From contig NZ_CP029343.1 in the NCBI RefSeq assembly GCF_003143515.1, positions 4,898,001 to 4,962,000 on the forward strand: a DNA stretch of 64,000 nucleotides, in the 5' to 3' direction. The position numbers and the translations under genes were made by a program. The stretch is from Massilia oculi. Lineage in GTDB: Bacteria; Pseudomonadota; Gammaproteobacteria; Burkholderiales; Burkholderiaceae_D. Shown here piece by piece: positions 1 through 9,058 of the stretch. Under the pieces are notes generated by a model that worked only from the letters and a program-made list of their open reading frames with translations, made no database searches and was not told the DNA's origin. Numbering within the stretch: position 1 is the stretch's first letter; each line of letters begins with the position of its first letter.

Positions 1-2
1 TG

Positions 3-113
3 CGGCCCGGCTCGATGCTTTTCAGTTACGAATTCATCATCGAAGACCGGCCGCCGAGCCGTGTCATCCATCCTGCCGTGGGCGGGCCGGCGCTCTATAT
101 GTGGGACTTTTAG
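3..113 (+). CDS. C-terminal end of an unidentified protein (partial)
   Basis: An open frame runs in from the left edge and stops with TAG at 111-113, giving 36 residues that end in GGPALYMWDF. Codon use is GC-rich and coding-like. I do not recognise the family. The position upstream of motA would suit flhC, but the tail does not look like the FlhC C-terminus, so no function is given. Confidence 0.4.
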   Translation, partial: RPGSMLFSYEFIIEDRPPSRVIHPAVGGPALYMWDF

Positions 114-185
114 GCGACAAATGGTGAGTATTCCGGGAGTTTTTCTTGCTCGTGGGCCATTCTCCAGCTAGAGTAGTTCCCTGAA

Positions 186-212
186 TAAACTTTTTCTGAA
201 ATTACCGGTTTC
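186..212 (+). promoter_or_regulatory. possible sigma-28 (FliA) type promoter upstream of motA
   Basis: TAAACTTT at 186-193 is followed after 11 bases by CCGGTTTC at 205-212. The first half fits the sigma-28 -35 element (TAAAGTTT) well; the second is a poor match to GCCGATAA. It lies about 50 bases before the motA start. The whole 114-259 gap has no gene. Weak call based on context. Confidence 0.25.
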
Positions 213-259
213 GGGTCCTCAGGACGAGGTCGGAACAGGCTTTTCTGGAGCGAAATCCC

Positions 260-1114
260 TTGTTAGTGATCGTTGGTTACATCATCGTCTGCGCCTGCGT
301 GTTCGGCGGGTTTGCGCTCGCCGGCGGCCACCTGGCTTCGTTGTGGCAGCCGATCGAGCTCTTGATGATTGGCGGCGCCGCCTTTGGCGCCTTCTTTGTC
401 GGTAACAACGGCAAGTCGATCAAGGCCACCATGAAGGCCTTCCCGAGTGTCTTCAAGGGTTCCAAGTTCACCAAAGACATGTATATGGAGCTGATGGCCC
501 TGCAATTCGACGTGCTGTCGAAAGTCCGCAAGGAAGGCCTGATGTCGATCGAGGGCGACATCGAGGCGCCCGAATCGTCGCCGCTGTTCTCTAAGTATCC
601 GGCGGTGCTGGCCGACCATCACATCGTCGAGTTCATGACCGATTACCTGCGCCTGATGGTGTCGGGAAACATGGATGCGATGCAGATCGAAAACCTGATG
701 GACAACGAGATCGAGACCCACCACCACGAGGGCGCCGTGCCGGCCCACGTGATCGCCAAGATCGGCGACGGCCTGCCGGCCTTCGGCATCGTGGCGGCGG
801 TCATGGGCGTGGTCCACACCATGGAATCGGTCGGCCTGCCGCCGGCCGAGCTGGGCATCCTGATCGCGAAGGCGCTGGTCGGTACCTTCCTCGGCATCCT
901 GCTGGCCTACGCCTTCGTCAGCCCGCTGGCCAGCGTGCTGGAACAGAAGCTCGAAGAGTCGACCAAGATGTTCCAGTGCGTGAAAGTCACGCTGCTGGCG
1001 AGCCTGAACGGCTACGCGCCGGCGCTGGCCGTCGAATTCGGCCGCAAGGTGCTGTACTCGACCGAGCGCCCGAGCTTCGCCGAGCTCGAAGAGCACATCA
1101 AGAAGAAGAAGTAA
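260..1114 (+). CDS. motA: flagellar motor stator protein MotA
   Basis: MotA forms the inner-membrane proton channel of the flagellar stator with MotB. The 284-residue product matches the family's usual length and opens with MLVIVGYIIV, the expected first membrane segment, followed by GGHLASLWQP and VGNNGKSIK, which are typical MotA stretches. Two further hydrophobic segments lie near residues 170-190 and 200-220. The start is a TTG at 260 with a GGAG ribosome site about 9 bases upstream; the family alignment supports it because no earlier ATG gives the conserved N-terminus. motB follows after 52 bases in the same direction. First gene of the motility and chemotaxis cluster. Confidence 0.96.
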   Translation: MLVIVGYIIVCACVFGGFALAGGHLASLWQPIELLMIGGAAFGAFFVGNNGKSIKATMKAFPSVFKGSKFTKDMYMELMALQFDVLSKVRKEGLMSIEGDIEAPESSPLFSKYPAVLADHHIVEFMTDYLRLMVSGNMDAMQIENLMDNEIETHHHEGAVPAHVIAKIGDGLPAFGIVAAVMGVVHTMESVGLPPAELGILIAKALVGTFLGILLAYAFVSPLASVLEQKLEESTKMFQCVKVTLLASLNGYAPALAVEFGRKVLYSTERPSFAELEEHIKKKK

Positions 1115-1166
1115 GCCGCGATGACCGCATTCGACTTCACCCCCGGCTGCATGAAGGGAGGCGCGC

Positions 1167-2099
1167 ATGGCTGACGACAACGCGCGGCCCATCGTCGTCA
1201 AGCGCATCAAGAAGGTGGCCGGCGGCCACCACGGCGGCGCCTGGAAGATCGCCTACGCCGACTTCGTGACCGCGATGATGGCGTTCTTCCTGCTCATGTG
1301 GCTGCTGGGCTCGACCGCCAAGGGCGACCTGGTCGGCATTGCCGAATACTTCAAGACGCCGCTGAAGGTGGCGATGGCGGGCGGCTCCGGTTCGGGCGAC
1401 TCGTCGTCCGTCATCAAGGGCGGCGGCGAAGACCTGACCCGGACCCAGGGCCAGGTCAAGCGCGGCGATTCGGTGCCCGAGAAGAAGACCTACGACCTGC
1501 AGGCGGCCAAGGCCGCGCTGGCGCGCGAGGAGAGCGCCCGCCTGCAGACGCTGAAGGCGCGCATCGAGTCGGCCATCGAGGTCAACCCGATGCTCAAGAA
1601 GTACCAGAACCAGCTGCTGCTCGACATCACCAGCGAAGGCCTGCGGATCCAGATCGTGGACGAGAAGAACCGCCCGATGTTCGCGCTGGCCAAGGCCGAG
1701 CTGCAGCCGTATACAAAAGAGATCCTGCACATCATCGGCATGGTGCTCAACGAGGTGCCGAACAGGATCGGCATCTCGGGCCATACCGATTCGACGCCGT
1801 ACTACAGCGATGCAGGCTACAGCAACTGGGAATTGTCGGCCGACCGCGCCAACGCCTCGCGCCGCGAGATGGTGCTGGGCGGCCTGCAGGACGACAAGGT
1901 GCTGCGCGTGGTGGGCCTGGCCTCGGCCGCCCACCTCGATGCGAAGGACCCGTTCAACCCGGTCAACCGCCGCATCAGCATCATCGTCATGAACAAGCGC
2001 ACCGAAGACGCGGTGCGGCGCGACGCGGCGACATTGGACGTGCCGGCGGAGGACGCCGAGGCGGCGGCCACCGCCACGCTTGAAGCCGTGAAAAAATAG
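1167..2099 (+). CDS. motB: flagellar motor stator protein MotB
   Basis: MotB is the peptidoglycan-anchored partner of MotA. The 310-residue product has a short basic cytoplasmic N-terminus, one membrane helix near residues 33-50 (FVTAMMAFFLLMWLLG), and a C-terminal OmpA-like domain at about 150-275 with GISGHTDSTPY and a late NRRISI motif. The proton-binding aspartate falls exactly at Asp32, as in Escherichia coli MotB. The ATG at 1167 has a strong GGGAGG site upstream. The gene sits between motA and a CheZ-like gene in the same operon. Confidence 0.96.
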   Translation: MADDNARPIVVKRIKKVAGGHHGGAWKIAYADFVTAMMAFFLLMWLLGSTAKGDLVGIAEYFKTPLKVAMAGGSGSGDSSSVIKGGGEDLTRTQGQVKRGDSVPEKKTYDLQAAKAALAREESARLQTLKARIESAIEVNPMLKKYQNQLLLDITSEGLRIQIVDEKNRPMFALAKAELQPYTKEILHIIGMVLNEVPNRIGISGHTDSTPYYSDAGYSNWELSADRANASRREMVLGGLQDDKVLRVVGLASAAHLDAKDPFNPVNRRISIIVMNKRTEDAVRRDAATLDVPAEDAEAAATATLEAVKK

Positions 2100-2124
2100 C
2101 CAGGGCAGGACTGGAGAGAACGAA

Positions 2125-2673
2125 ATGACAAGAAAAAAAATACTGGGATCGCATGTAAAGCGCCTGCTGTCGGGCGTGTCCATGCACGGGCGGCGCCACC
2201 TGACCGAGGTCGAGACCGACCTGCTGCAGACCGAACTGCTGCTGGAAGAGGCGATCGACAAGCTCACCGCCAGCTTCATGGCGGTGCACACGGCGGTCGG
2301 CGCGCGCCAGGAAGCGATCGGGCGGCTGCTGGAGGGCGGCACGCCGACGCCGGAAGACCGGGTCTTGCTGTCGTCGATGTCGGGCGAGGTAGGCGCGCAC
2401 CTGAACACGGCGATCACCAGCATGCAGTTCCAGGACATGACGGCGCAACTGATTGAACGTACACTGCGACGCGTGGCGGGCTTGCGCGATTTTCTGGGCA
2501 CGCTCAGCGAGCATGGCGCCGATATCGCGCCCGACACCCACAGCGACGAGATCGTCGAGCGGCTCGGCAAGGTCAGCATGGCGCTGGCGATCCAGTCGCT
2601 CGAACTGCGCAGCTTGCTGCGCCGCTCGGTCGAGCAGAAGCACCTGGAAAGCGGCGACGTCGAGCTGTTCTGA
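2125..2673 (+). CDS. CheZ-like chemotaxis protein (putative CheY-P phosphatase)
   Basis: A 182-residue, all-helical protein carrying MQFQDMTAQLIER at residues 100-112. This matches the CheZ active-site helix FQDLTGQVI; the catalytic Asp and Gln of CheZ would be Asp104 and Gln108. It is shorter than classic CheZ (about 214) and lacks the usual C-terminal CheY-binding peptide, ending instead in SGDVELF. A full CheZ is encoded at 9059. It is placed right before a cheY gene, so a role in dephosphorylating a CheY or a docking role is likely, but this is inference. The spacing to motB (25 bases) suggests one transcript. Confidence 0.65.
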   Translation: MTRKKILGSHVKRLLSGVSMHGRRHLTEVETDLLQTELLLEEAIDKLTASFMAVHTAVGARQEAIGRLLEGGTPTPEDRVLLSSMSGEVGAHLNTAITSMQFQDMTAQLIERTLRRVAGLRDFLGTLSEHGADIAPDTHSDEIVERLGKVSMALAIQSLELRSLLRRSVEQKHLESGDVELF

Positions 2674-2747
2674 GCTTCGCTCCGAGCGCATCAACCGAAC
2701 AATTCAACCGGCATGAAGCCGGATACAAAATAGCAGGAGCAAAAAGA

Positions 2748-3113
2748 ATGGCAAAAACGATTCTCGCGGTCGACGATTCCAGTTCGCTGCGCCAGATGGT
2801 GGCGTTCAGCCTGAAGGCGGCTGGCTACAACGTGGTGGAGGCCGTGGACGGCCAGGACGGCCTGGACAAGGCGAAACTGCAGAACGTCGACCTGGTGCTG
2901 ACCGACCAGAACATGCCGAAGATGGACGGCCTGCAGCTGATCAAGACCCTGCGCACGCTGCCGGGCTACGCCAAGACCCCGATCCTGATGCTCACCACCG
3001 AGTCGTCGGACGAGATGAAGAACAAAGGCCGCGCCGCCGGCGCCAACGGCTGGCTGGTCAAGCCCTTCGATCCGCAGCGCCTGATCGAGGTGGTCAAAAA
3101 AGTGATCGGCTGA
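2748..3113 (+). CDS. CheY-type single-domain response regulator
   Basis: A stand-alone receiver domain of 121 residues. The acidic pair is Asp9-Asp10, the phospho-acceptor Asp53 lies in LTDQNMPKMDG, the switch Thr83/Thr84 in LMLTTES and the conserved Lys105 in VKPFD. It has no output domain. It lies 48 bases upstream of cheA, as the first CheY of the cluster; the second, at 8659, is the closer match to the flagellar-switch CheY. An AGGAG site precedes the ATG. It may serve as the motor-binding regulator or as a phosphate sink. Confidence 0.92.
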   Translation: MAKTILAVDDSSSLRQMVAFSLKAAGYNVVEAVDGQDGLDKAKLQNVDLVLTDQNMPKMDGLQLIKTLRTLPGYAKTPILMLTTESSDEMKNKGRAAGANGWLVKPFDPQRLIEVVKKVIG

Positions 3114-3161
3114 CGCCATGCGCCACGCCCTGACCCTGCTTTCACTCGAGCGGACAGCTTT

Positions 3162-5351
3162 ATGACCATCGACATCAGCCAGTTCTACCAGGTCTTTTTC
3201 GACGAAGCGGAAGAACTGCTCGCCGAAATGGAACGCCTGCTACTGGGCGTCGACGTCGCCGCGCCCGATGCAGAAGACCTGAACGCGATCTTCCGCACCG
3301 CCCACTCGGTCAAGGGCGGCGCATCGACCTTCGGCCTGACCGATATGTGCGACGTGACCCACGTGCTGGAGTCGCTGCTGGACCGCATCCGCAAGGGCGA
3401 GATGGCGCTGACCTCGAACCACGTGGACGCCTTCCTGGCGGCCAAGGACGGGCTCAAGATGCAGCTCGACGGCCACCGGCATGGCGCGGCGGTCGACAAC
3501 GAGGCCATCGCCAACGTGCGCATGGCCCTGCACGACCTGGCCGAGGGCCTGGTGCCGGCCGCGCCGGTGGTGGCGCCGTCCTACCTGACGGCCCAGCCGC
3601 GCACCGAGCACCAGATCGAAGGCGCGCACCGCTACAAGATCGAGTTGCCGCAGGTGGCCCAGCGCGACATCAACGCCCTGGTCGACGAACTGGGGCTGAT
3701 GGGCCGGGTCTCGGTGGCGCCGCTCGAGGGCGGACGCACGGCGCTGGTCATCACCACCCACGAAAGCCTGGACGACATCATCGCGATCTGCTCCTTCGTG
3801 CTCGACCCCGACGACCTGAAAATCTTCGAGGCGCCGGCGCTCACGCCGGAGCAGCGCGCGATCGAGGCGGCCGAGCGCAAGCGCATCGAGGATGCCCAGG
3901 GCTACGGTTTCTTCGGCCCCGACGACGACGTCGGCCCGGCCGGCGGCGAGCTGTCGGAAGACGATCTCGGCTACGGTTTCTTCCAGCCGATCGAGCAGAT
4001 CCGCGCCGCGGCCGGCATCGTCGCGCCCGCGCCGGAACCCGTGGCCGCCAGCATCTCGGCGCAGGCGCACGGTCATGCCCAAAGCGTGGTCGAACACCTG
4101 GCCGAACTGAGCGCCGAGAAAAAGGCGGCCAGGAAGGACGCTCAGTCCGAATCGTCGTCGATCCGGGTCTCGGTCGAGAAGGTCGACCAGCTGATCAACC
4201 TGATCGGCGAACTGGTGATCACCAATGCCATGCTCGAGCAGCGCAGCAGCGTGCTCGACCCGATCCTGCACGAACGCCTGCTGTCGTCGGTGAGCCAGCT
4301 GGGCCGCAACACGCGCGAGCTGCAAGAGGCCGTGATGTCGATCCGCATGATGCCGATGGACTTCGTGTTCTCGCGCTTCCCGCGCATGGTGCGCGACCTC
4401 GCGGGCAAGCTCGGCAAGAAGGTCGACTTCATCACCCACGGCGCCGCCACCGAACTCGACAAGGGCCTGATCGAGCGCATCGTCGATCCGCTGACCCACC
4501 TGGTGCGCAACTCGATCGACCACGGCGTCGAGATGCCGGCCGCGCGCGTCGCCGCCGGCAAGTCGGAAGCGGGGCGGCTGTTCCTGTCCGCCGGCCACCA
4601 GGGCGGCCACATCGTGATCGAGGTGGCGGACGACGGCGGCGGCCTGAATCGCGAAAAAATCCTCGCCAAGGCGGCCTCGAATGGGCTGGCCGTATCAAGC
4701 ACGATGAGCGACGCGGAAGTCTGGCAGCTGATCTTCGCGCCGGGCTTCTCGACCGCCGAAGTGGTCACCGACGTCTCCGGCCGCGGGGTCGGCATGGACG
4801 TCGTCAAGCGCAACATCACCGCCATGGGCGGCACGGTCGACATCCGTTCGGCGGCCGGTTTCGGCACCACGATCTCGATCTCGCTGCCCCTGACGCTGGC
4901 GATCCTGGACGGCATGTCGATCAGGAGCGGCGACGAAATCTACATCCTGCCGCTGTCCTTCGTGGTCGAGTCGCTGCAGCCGGCGCCCGAAGACGTGCGC
5001 GACATCGCCGGGCGCGGGCGCGTGCTGAAGGTGCGGGGCGAATACTTGCCCCTGATCCCGCTGCACCAGATGTTCGACATCGAGCCGCGCCACCGCGAAC
5101 CGAGCGACGGCATCGTCGTCATCCTCGAGACCGAGGGCAAGAAGGCGGCGCTGTTCGTGGACGAGCTAGTGGGCCAGCAGCAGGTGGTGGTCAAGAACCT
5201 GGAGGCGAATTACCGCAAAGTGGCCGGGATCTCCGGCGCAACCATCATGGGCGACGGCGGCGTCGCCCTGATCCTCGACGTGGCGGCGCTGGTGCGCTCG
5301 TCGCGTCAGCTGGCCGACGATCCCGTCGTCCCATCAATTTTCACTCAATAA
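3162..5351 (+). CDS. cheA: chemotaxis sensor histidine kinase CheA
   Basis: CheA autophosphorylates in response to receptors and passes phosphate to CheY and CheB. The 729-residue product has all domains: Hpt (1-105) with His48 in TAHSVKGGAST; a P2-like domain (about 155-225); a dimerisation domain (about 332-395); the ATPase (about 400-575) with the N box HLVRNSIDHGV and glycine boxes VADDGGG and GRGVGMD; and a CheW-like domain (about 580-715). The linker holds two copies of GYGFF (247-251 and 270-274). Start ATG at 3162; cheW follows after 12 bases. Confidence 0.97.
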   Translation: MTIDISQFYQVFFDEAEELLAEMERLLLGVDVAAPDAEDLNAIFRTAHSVKGGASTFGLTDMCDVTHVLESLLDRIRKGEMALTSNHVDAFLAAKDGLKMQLDGHRHGAAVDNEAIANVRMALHDLAEGLVPAAPVVAPSYLTAQPRTEHQIEGAHRYKIELPQVAQRDINALVDELGLMGRVSVAPLEGGRTALVITTHESLDDIIAICSFVLDPDDLKIFEAPALTPEQRAIEAAERKRIEDAQGYGFFGPDDDVGPAGGELSEDDLGYGFFQPIEQIRAAAGIVAPAPEPVAASISAQAHGHAQSVVEHLAELSAEKKAARKDAQSESSSIRVSVEKVDQLINLIGELVITNAMLEQRSSVLDPILHERLLSSVSQLGRNTRELQEAVMSIRMMPMDFVFSRFPRMVRDLAGKLGKKVDFITHGAATELDKGLIERIVDPLTHLVRNSIDHGVEMPAARVAAGKSEAGRLFLSAGHQGGHIVIEVADDGGGLNREKILAKAASNGLAVSSTMSDAEVWQLIFAPGFSTAEVVTDVSGRGVGMDVVKRNITAMGGTVDIRSAAGFGTTISISLPLTLAILDGMSIRSGDEIYILPLSFVVESLQPAPEDVRDIAGRGRVLKVRGEYLPLIPLHQMFDIEPRHREPSDGIVVILETEGKKAALFVDELVGQQQVVVKNLEANYRKVAGISGATIMGDGGVALILDVAALVRSSRQLADDPVVPSIFTQ

Positions 5352-5363
5352 GAAGGAAATCCC

Positions 5364-5867
5364 ATGTCCAACCTGGCAAACACCACCTCGGCTGACGGGA
5401 CCGCAAACGACGGCGCCGGCAACGAATTCCTGGCCTTCACCCTGGGCTCGGAAGAATACGGCATCGACATCCTGAAAGTGCAGGAAATCCGGGGCTACGA
5501 AGCGGTGACCCGCATCGCCAACGCACCCGAATTCATCAAGGGCGTGATCAACCTGCGCGGCATCATCATCCCGGTGGTCGACATGCGCATCAAGTTCAAC
5601 CTGGGCACCCCGGTGTACGACCAGTTCACCGTCGTGATCATCCTGAACATCGGCGGCCGCATCATGGGCATGGTGGTCGACAGCGTGTCCGACGTGACCA
5701 CCCTGACGCCGGACCAGATCAAGCCGGCGCCAGAGATGGGCACCGCCTTCAATTCCGACTACATGATCGGCCTGGGCACCGTCGACGAGCGCATGCTGAT
5801 CCTGGTCGACATCGACAAGCTGATGTCCTCGGGCGAGATGGGCCTGATCGACAAGCTGGCCGCCTGA
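5364..5867 (+). CDS. cheW: chemotaxis coupling protein CheW
   Basis: CheW links methyl-accepting receptors to CheA at the membrane arrays. The 167-residue product has the SH3-like CheW fold: EFLAFTLGSEEYGIDILKVQEI at its start (residues about 15-36), then INLRGIIIPVVDMR and MVVDSVSDV. Its length is usual for the family. An AAGGA ribosome site lies before the ATG. It sits 12 bases behind cheA and 79 bases before cheR, in the same operon. Confidence 0.96.
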   Translation: MSNLANTTSADGTANDGAGNEFLAFTLGSEEYGIDILKVQEIRGYEAVTRIANAPEFIKGVINLRGIIIPVVDMRIKFNLGTPVYDQFTVVIILNIGGRIMGMVVDSVSDVTTLTPDQIKPAPEMGTAFNSDYMIGLGTVDERMLILVDIDKLMSSGEMGLIDKLAA

Positions 5868-5946
5868 TTCGGCGGCGGCACGCAGCATCCACATCGGACC
5901 GCGTCAATCGTGGCGCGGACCAACCAGCATTCAGAAGGCAACAAAC

Positions 5947-6801
5947 GTGCCGCAGCAGAAAACAGAGACGGTCAAGGAATTCGACTTCACGCGCCGTGAC
6001 TTCGAACGGGTACGCGCGCTGATCCACCAGCGCGCCGGCATTTCGCTGGCCGACAGCAAGCAGGAAATGGTCTACAGCCGCCTGGCGCGACGCCTGCGCG
6101 CGACCGGCATCCAGTCGTTCGCCAACTACCTGGACGACCTGGAAGCGGGCCGCATGGACCGCGAGTGGGAATCGTTCACCAATGCGCTGACGACCAACCT
6201 GACCTCGTTCTTCCGCGAGGCGCATCATTTTCCGCTCCTGCTCGATCACCTGCTTGCCGCACGCAAGAAGGACACGCGCCCGCTCACGATCTGGTGCTCG
6301 GCGGCGTCGACCGGCGAAGAGCCATATTCGATCGCGATGACGGCCTGCGAGGCCTTCAACACGCTCACGCCCCCGGTGCACATCGTCGCCACCGACATCG
6401 ACACCAACGTGCTGTCGACCGCCTCGAATGGCGTGTATCCGATGGAACGGCTCGACAAGATGTCGCCCGAGCGCCTGCGCCGCTTCTTCCTGAAAGGGAA
6501 GGGCGCCCACGAGGGCATGGCGCGCGTGCGCCCAGAGCTGCGCAACCTGATCACCTTCAAGCAATTGAACCTGCTGGCCGACGGCTGGCCGCTGGAAGGG
6601 CAGTTCGACGCCATCTTTTGCCGTAACGTGATGATTTATTTCGACAAGCCGACCCAGCGCAAGATCCTGGGCCGCTTCGTGCCGCTGATGAAGCCGCATG
6701 CGCTGCTGTTCGCCGGTCACTCCGAGAACTTCCTGTACGTGTCGGATGCGCTGCGCCTGCGCGGCAAGACGGTGTACGAACTCGATGGACGCAGTGCCTG
6801 A
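5947..6801 (+). CDS. cheR: chemotaxis protein methyltransferase CheR
   Basis: CheR methylates receptor glutamates using S-adenosylmethionine. The 284-residue protein has the helical N-terminal CheR domain (about 10-70, with FERVRALIHQRAGI) and the SAM-binding domain with WCSAASTGEEPYSIA and, later, FCRNVMIYFD. The start is GTG at 5947, chosen because an AGAAGG site lies just upstream and the frame gives the standard N-terminus. cheD begins 15 bases after the stop. Confidence 0.96.
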   Translation: MPQQKTETVKEFDFTRRDFERVRALIHQRAGISLADSKQEMVYSRLARRLRATGIQSFANYLDDLEAGRMDREWESFTNALTTNLTSFFREAHHFPLLLDHLLAARKKDTRPLTIWCSAASTGEEPYSIAMTACEAFNTLTPPVHIVATDIDTNVLSTASNGVYPMERLDKMSPERLRRFFLKGKGAHEGMARVRPELRNLITFKQLNLLADGWPLEGQFDAIFCRNVMIYFDKPTQRKILGRFVPLMKPHALLFAGHSENFLYVSDALRLRGKTVYELDGRSA

Positions 6802-6816
6802 AGGCGTGAGACGACC

Positions 6817-7416
6817 ATGAACAGCCAGTTCGCCACCAATCTCTATCACGACCGTACCTTCAACGTCGACGCGGCCAAGATCCTGCCGGGCGAGTATTTC
6901 TATACCAATAAGGACATGCTGATCGCGACCGTGCTCGGCTCTTGCGTCTCGGCCTGCATCCGCGACCGCCTGACCGGACTGGGCGGCATGAACCATTTCA
7001 TGCTGCCCGACGGCGGCGCCGACGCCGGCAGCAATCCGGTGTCGGCCTCGATGCGCTACGGATCGTTCGCGATGGAGATCCTGATCAATGACCTGCTCAA
7101 GGCCGGGGCGCGCCGCGAACACCTGGAAGCGAAGGTGTTCGGCGGCGGCGCCGTGCTGCGCGGCTTCACCGCGATGAACGTCGGCGAGCGCAATGCCGCC
7201 TTCGTGATGCAGTTCCTCAAGACCGAACGCATCCCGGTGCTGGCCGAAGACCTGAACGACATCTATCCGCGCAAGGTGTTTTTCTTCCCGCGCACGGGCA
7301 AGGTGCTGGTCAAGAAACTGATGCAAACCCAGGACGATACGCTGGCGAAGCGCGAGCTCGACTACGCCAAGCGACTCAAGGTCGAACCCGTCGGTGGCGC
7401 CATCGACCTGTTCTGA
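6817..7416 (+). CDS. cheD: chemoreceptor glutamine deamidase CheD
   Basis: CheD deamidates receptor glutamines. The 199-residue product has the catalytic Cys43 in LGSCVSACIRD and His60 in GGMNHFMLP, with the typical VFGGGAVLRG further on. The last residues are GGAIDLF, an acidic-Leu-Phe tail like the one on the CheZ-like protein encoded at 2125. The gene lies 15 bases behind cheR and is followed by cheB, so the receptor-modifying enzymes are grouped. Confidence 0.94.
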   Translation: MNSQFATNLYHDRTFNVDAAKILPGEYFYTNKDMLIATVLGSCVSACIRDRLTGLGGMNHFMLPDGGADAGSNPVSASMRYGSFAMEILINDLLKAGARREHLEAKVFGGGAVLRGFTAMNVGERNAAFVMQFLKTERIPVLAEDLNDIYPRKVFFFPRTGKVLVKKLMQTQDDTLAKRELDYAKRLKVEPVGGAIDLF

Positions 7417-7452
7417 CCAGCTTATTGCTACATGGAGTTGAAAGGGAAAGTC

Positions 7453-8517
7453 ATGAAGACCAAGGTGCTGATCGTCGACGACTCCGCGCTGATCCGCAGC
7501 GTGATGAGCGAGATCGTCAATTCCCAGCCCGACCTCGAAGTGGTCGCCACCGCGCCCGATCCGCTGGTCGCGCGCGAGTTGATAAAAAAACACAACCCTG
7601 ACGTGCTGACGCTGGACGTCGAGATGCCCAAGATGGACGGCCTCGACTTCCTGGAAAAGCTGATGCGCCTGCGCCCGATGCCCGTGCTGATGGTGTCGTC
7701 GCTGACCGAGCGCGGCTCGGAAATCACGATGCGCGCGCTCGAACTGGGCGCGGTCGACTTCGTGACCAAGCCGAAGATCTCGATCCAGACCGGCATGCGC
7801 GAGTATGCCGACATGATCGCCGACAAGATCCGCGCCGCCGCACGCGCGCGCATCGCGCCGCGTTCGCGCACGCCGCAGGCAGCCAGTGCGCCGCTGTCGG
7901 CCTTGAGGAGTCCCCTGATCTCTTCCGAAAAGCTGATCATCATCGGCGCCTCGACCGGCGGCACCGAAGCGATCCGCGAATTCCTGATGCAGATGCCGTC
8001 CGACTGCCCGGGCATCCTGATCGCCCAGCACATGCCGGAAGGCTTCACCAGTTCCTTCGCCAGGCGCCTGGATGCGCTGTGCAGGATCAGCGTGGTCGAG
8101 TCCGCAGGCAACGAGCGGGTGCTGCCCGGCCACGCCTATATCGCGCCGGGCCACTCGCACCTGCTGCTGACGCGTTCGGGCGCCAACTACATGACCCGTA
8201 TCGAGCAGTCGCCGCCGGTCAACCGCCACCGTCCCTCGGTCGACGTGCTGTTCCGCTCCGCCGCGCAGGCGGCCGGTAAAAACGCCGTTGGTGTTATCCT
8301 GACCGGCATGGGCAAGGACGGTGCGGCCGGCATGCTCGAGATGCGCCAGGCCGGCGCCCACAACTTCGCCCAGGACGAAGCCAGCTGCGTCGTGTTCGGC
8401 ATGCCGCGTGAAGCGATCGCGCTGGGCGCCGCCCATGACGTGGGCCCCTTGCAGGCCTTGCCGCGCATGGTGCTCGAACATCTGGCGGCGCAGGGCGGCC
8501 GGGCGTTGCGTGTTTGA
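7453..8517 (+). CDS. cheB: chemotaxis methylesterase/deamidase CheB
   Basis: CheB removes receptor methyl groups and acts as a response regulator fed by CheA. From the ATG at 7453 the product is 354 residues: a receiver domain with Asp55 in [12 protein letters not shown], a linker, and the methylesterase domain with the Ser167 (GASTGGTEA), His193 (AQHMPEGF) and Asp289 (GMGKDGAAG) triad. The frame is open from 7432, but [10 protein letters not shown] is the family-type start and an AAAGGGAAAG ribosome site precedes it. Confidence 0.96.
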   Translation: MKTKVLIVDDSALIRSVMSEIVNSQPDLEVVATAPDPLVARELIKKHNPDVLTLDVEMPKMDGLDFLEKLMRLRPMPVLMVSSLTERGSEITMRALELGAVDFVTKPKISIQTGMREYADMIADKIRAAARARIAPRSRTPQAASAPLSALRSPLISSEKLIIIGASTGGTEAIREFLMQMPSDCPGILIAQHMPEGFTSSFARRLDALCRISVVESAGNERVLPGHAYIAPGHSHLLLTRSGANYMTRIEQSPPVNRHRPSVDVLFRSAAQAAGKNAVGVILTGMGKDGAAGMLEMRQAGAHNFAQDEASCVVFGMPREAIALGAAHDVGPLQALPRMVLEHLAAQGGRALRV

Positions 8518-8658
8518 TCCGAATTAGAGCTGGAGACATGCTTTAGGGGCTATTTTATCGCCGTAAGGCAACAAAAATGCTATTCTTGAGCCTGTTATCT
8601 CGCCCATCAGGGCAGCTCACCCAACAAACCACAGTATAAGATTCAAACGGAGTTATTC

Positions 8659-9057
8659 ATGGCTGATCCAAAGATGCGTTTCCTGGTTGTTGACGATTTC
8701 TCGACGATGCGCCGCATCGTGCGGAATCTGTTGAAAGAACTGGGTTATGCCAACGTCGACGAGGCAGAAGACGGCGTGATGGCGCTGGCCAAGCTGCGCA
8801 GCGAATCGTTCGACTTCGTGGTGTCGGACTGGAACATGCCGAATATGGACGGCCTGACCATGCTGCAAAACATCCGTGCCGATCCCGCGCTGGCCAAGCT
8901 GCCGGTGCTGATGGTGACCGCGGAAGCGAAGAAAGAGAACATCATCGCCGCCGCCCAGGCAGGCGCCAGCGGCTACGTGGTCAAGCCGTTCACGGCAGCG
9001 ACCCTCGACGAGAAGCTGAACAAGATCTTCGAGAAACTGGACAAAGCCGGAGCCTGA
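8659..9057 (+). CDS. cheY: chemotaxis response regulator CheY
   Basis: CheY-P binds the flagellar switch to change rotation. The 132-residue receiver has Asp57 ([12 protein letters not shown]), Thr87 (MVTAEA) and Lys109 (VVKPF), at the same numbers as Escherichia coli CheY, so this is the likely motor CheY. A CGGAG site precedes the ATG. The 141-base gap after cheB (8518-8658) leaves room for a separate promoter, though I found no clear one. cheZ starts one base after its stop. Confidence 0.96.
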   Translation: MADPKMRFLVVDDFSTMRRIVRNLLKELGYANVDEAEDGVMALAKLRSESFDFVVSDWNMPNMDGLTMLQNIRADPALAKLPVLMVTAEAKKENIIAAAQAGASGYVVKPFTAATLDEKLNKIFEKLDKAGA

Positions 9058-9058
9058 G

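Noticed and set aside
3..113. The first partial gene as flhC
   Set aside because: flhC often lies before motA, but the visible 36 residues do not resemble its C-terminus or zinc region.
5749..8481. 910-residue open frame on the minus strand opposite cheR, cheD and cheB
   Set aside because: It is the antisense shadow of three certain chemotaxis genes in GC-rich DNA; its His/Arg/Asp/Gln-rich product has no domain character.
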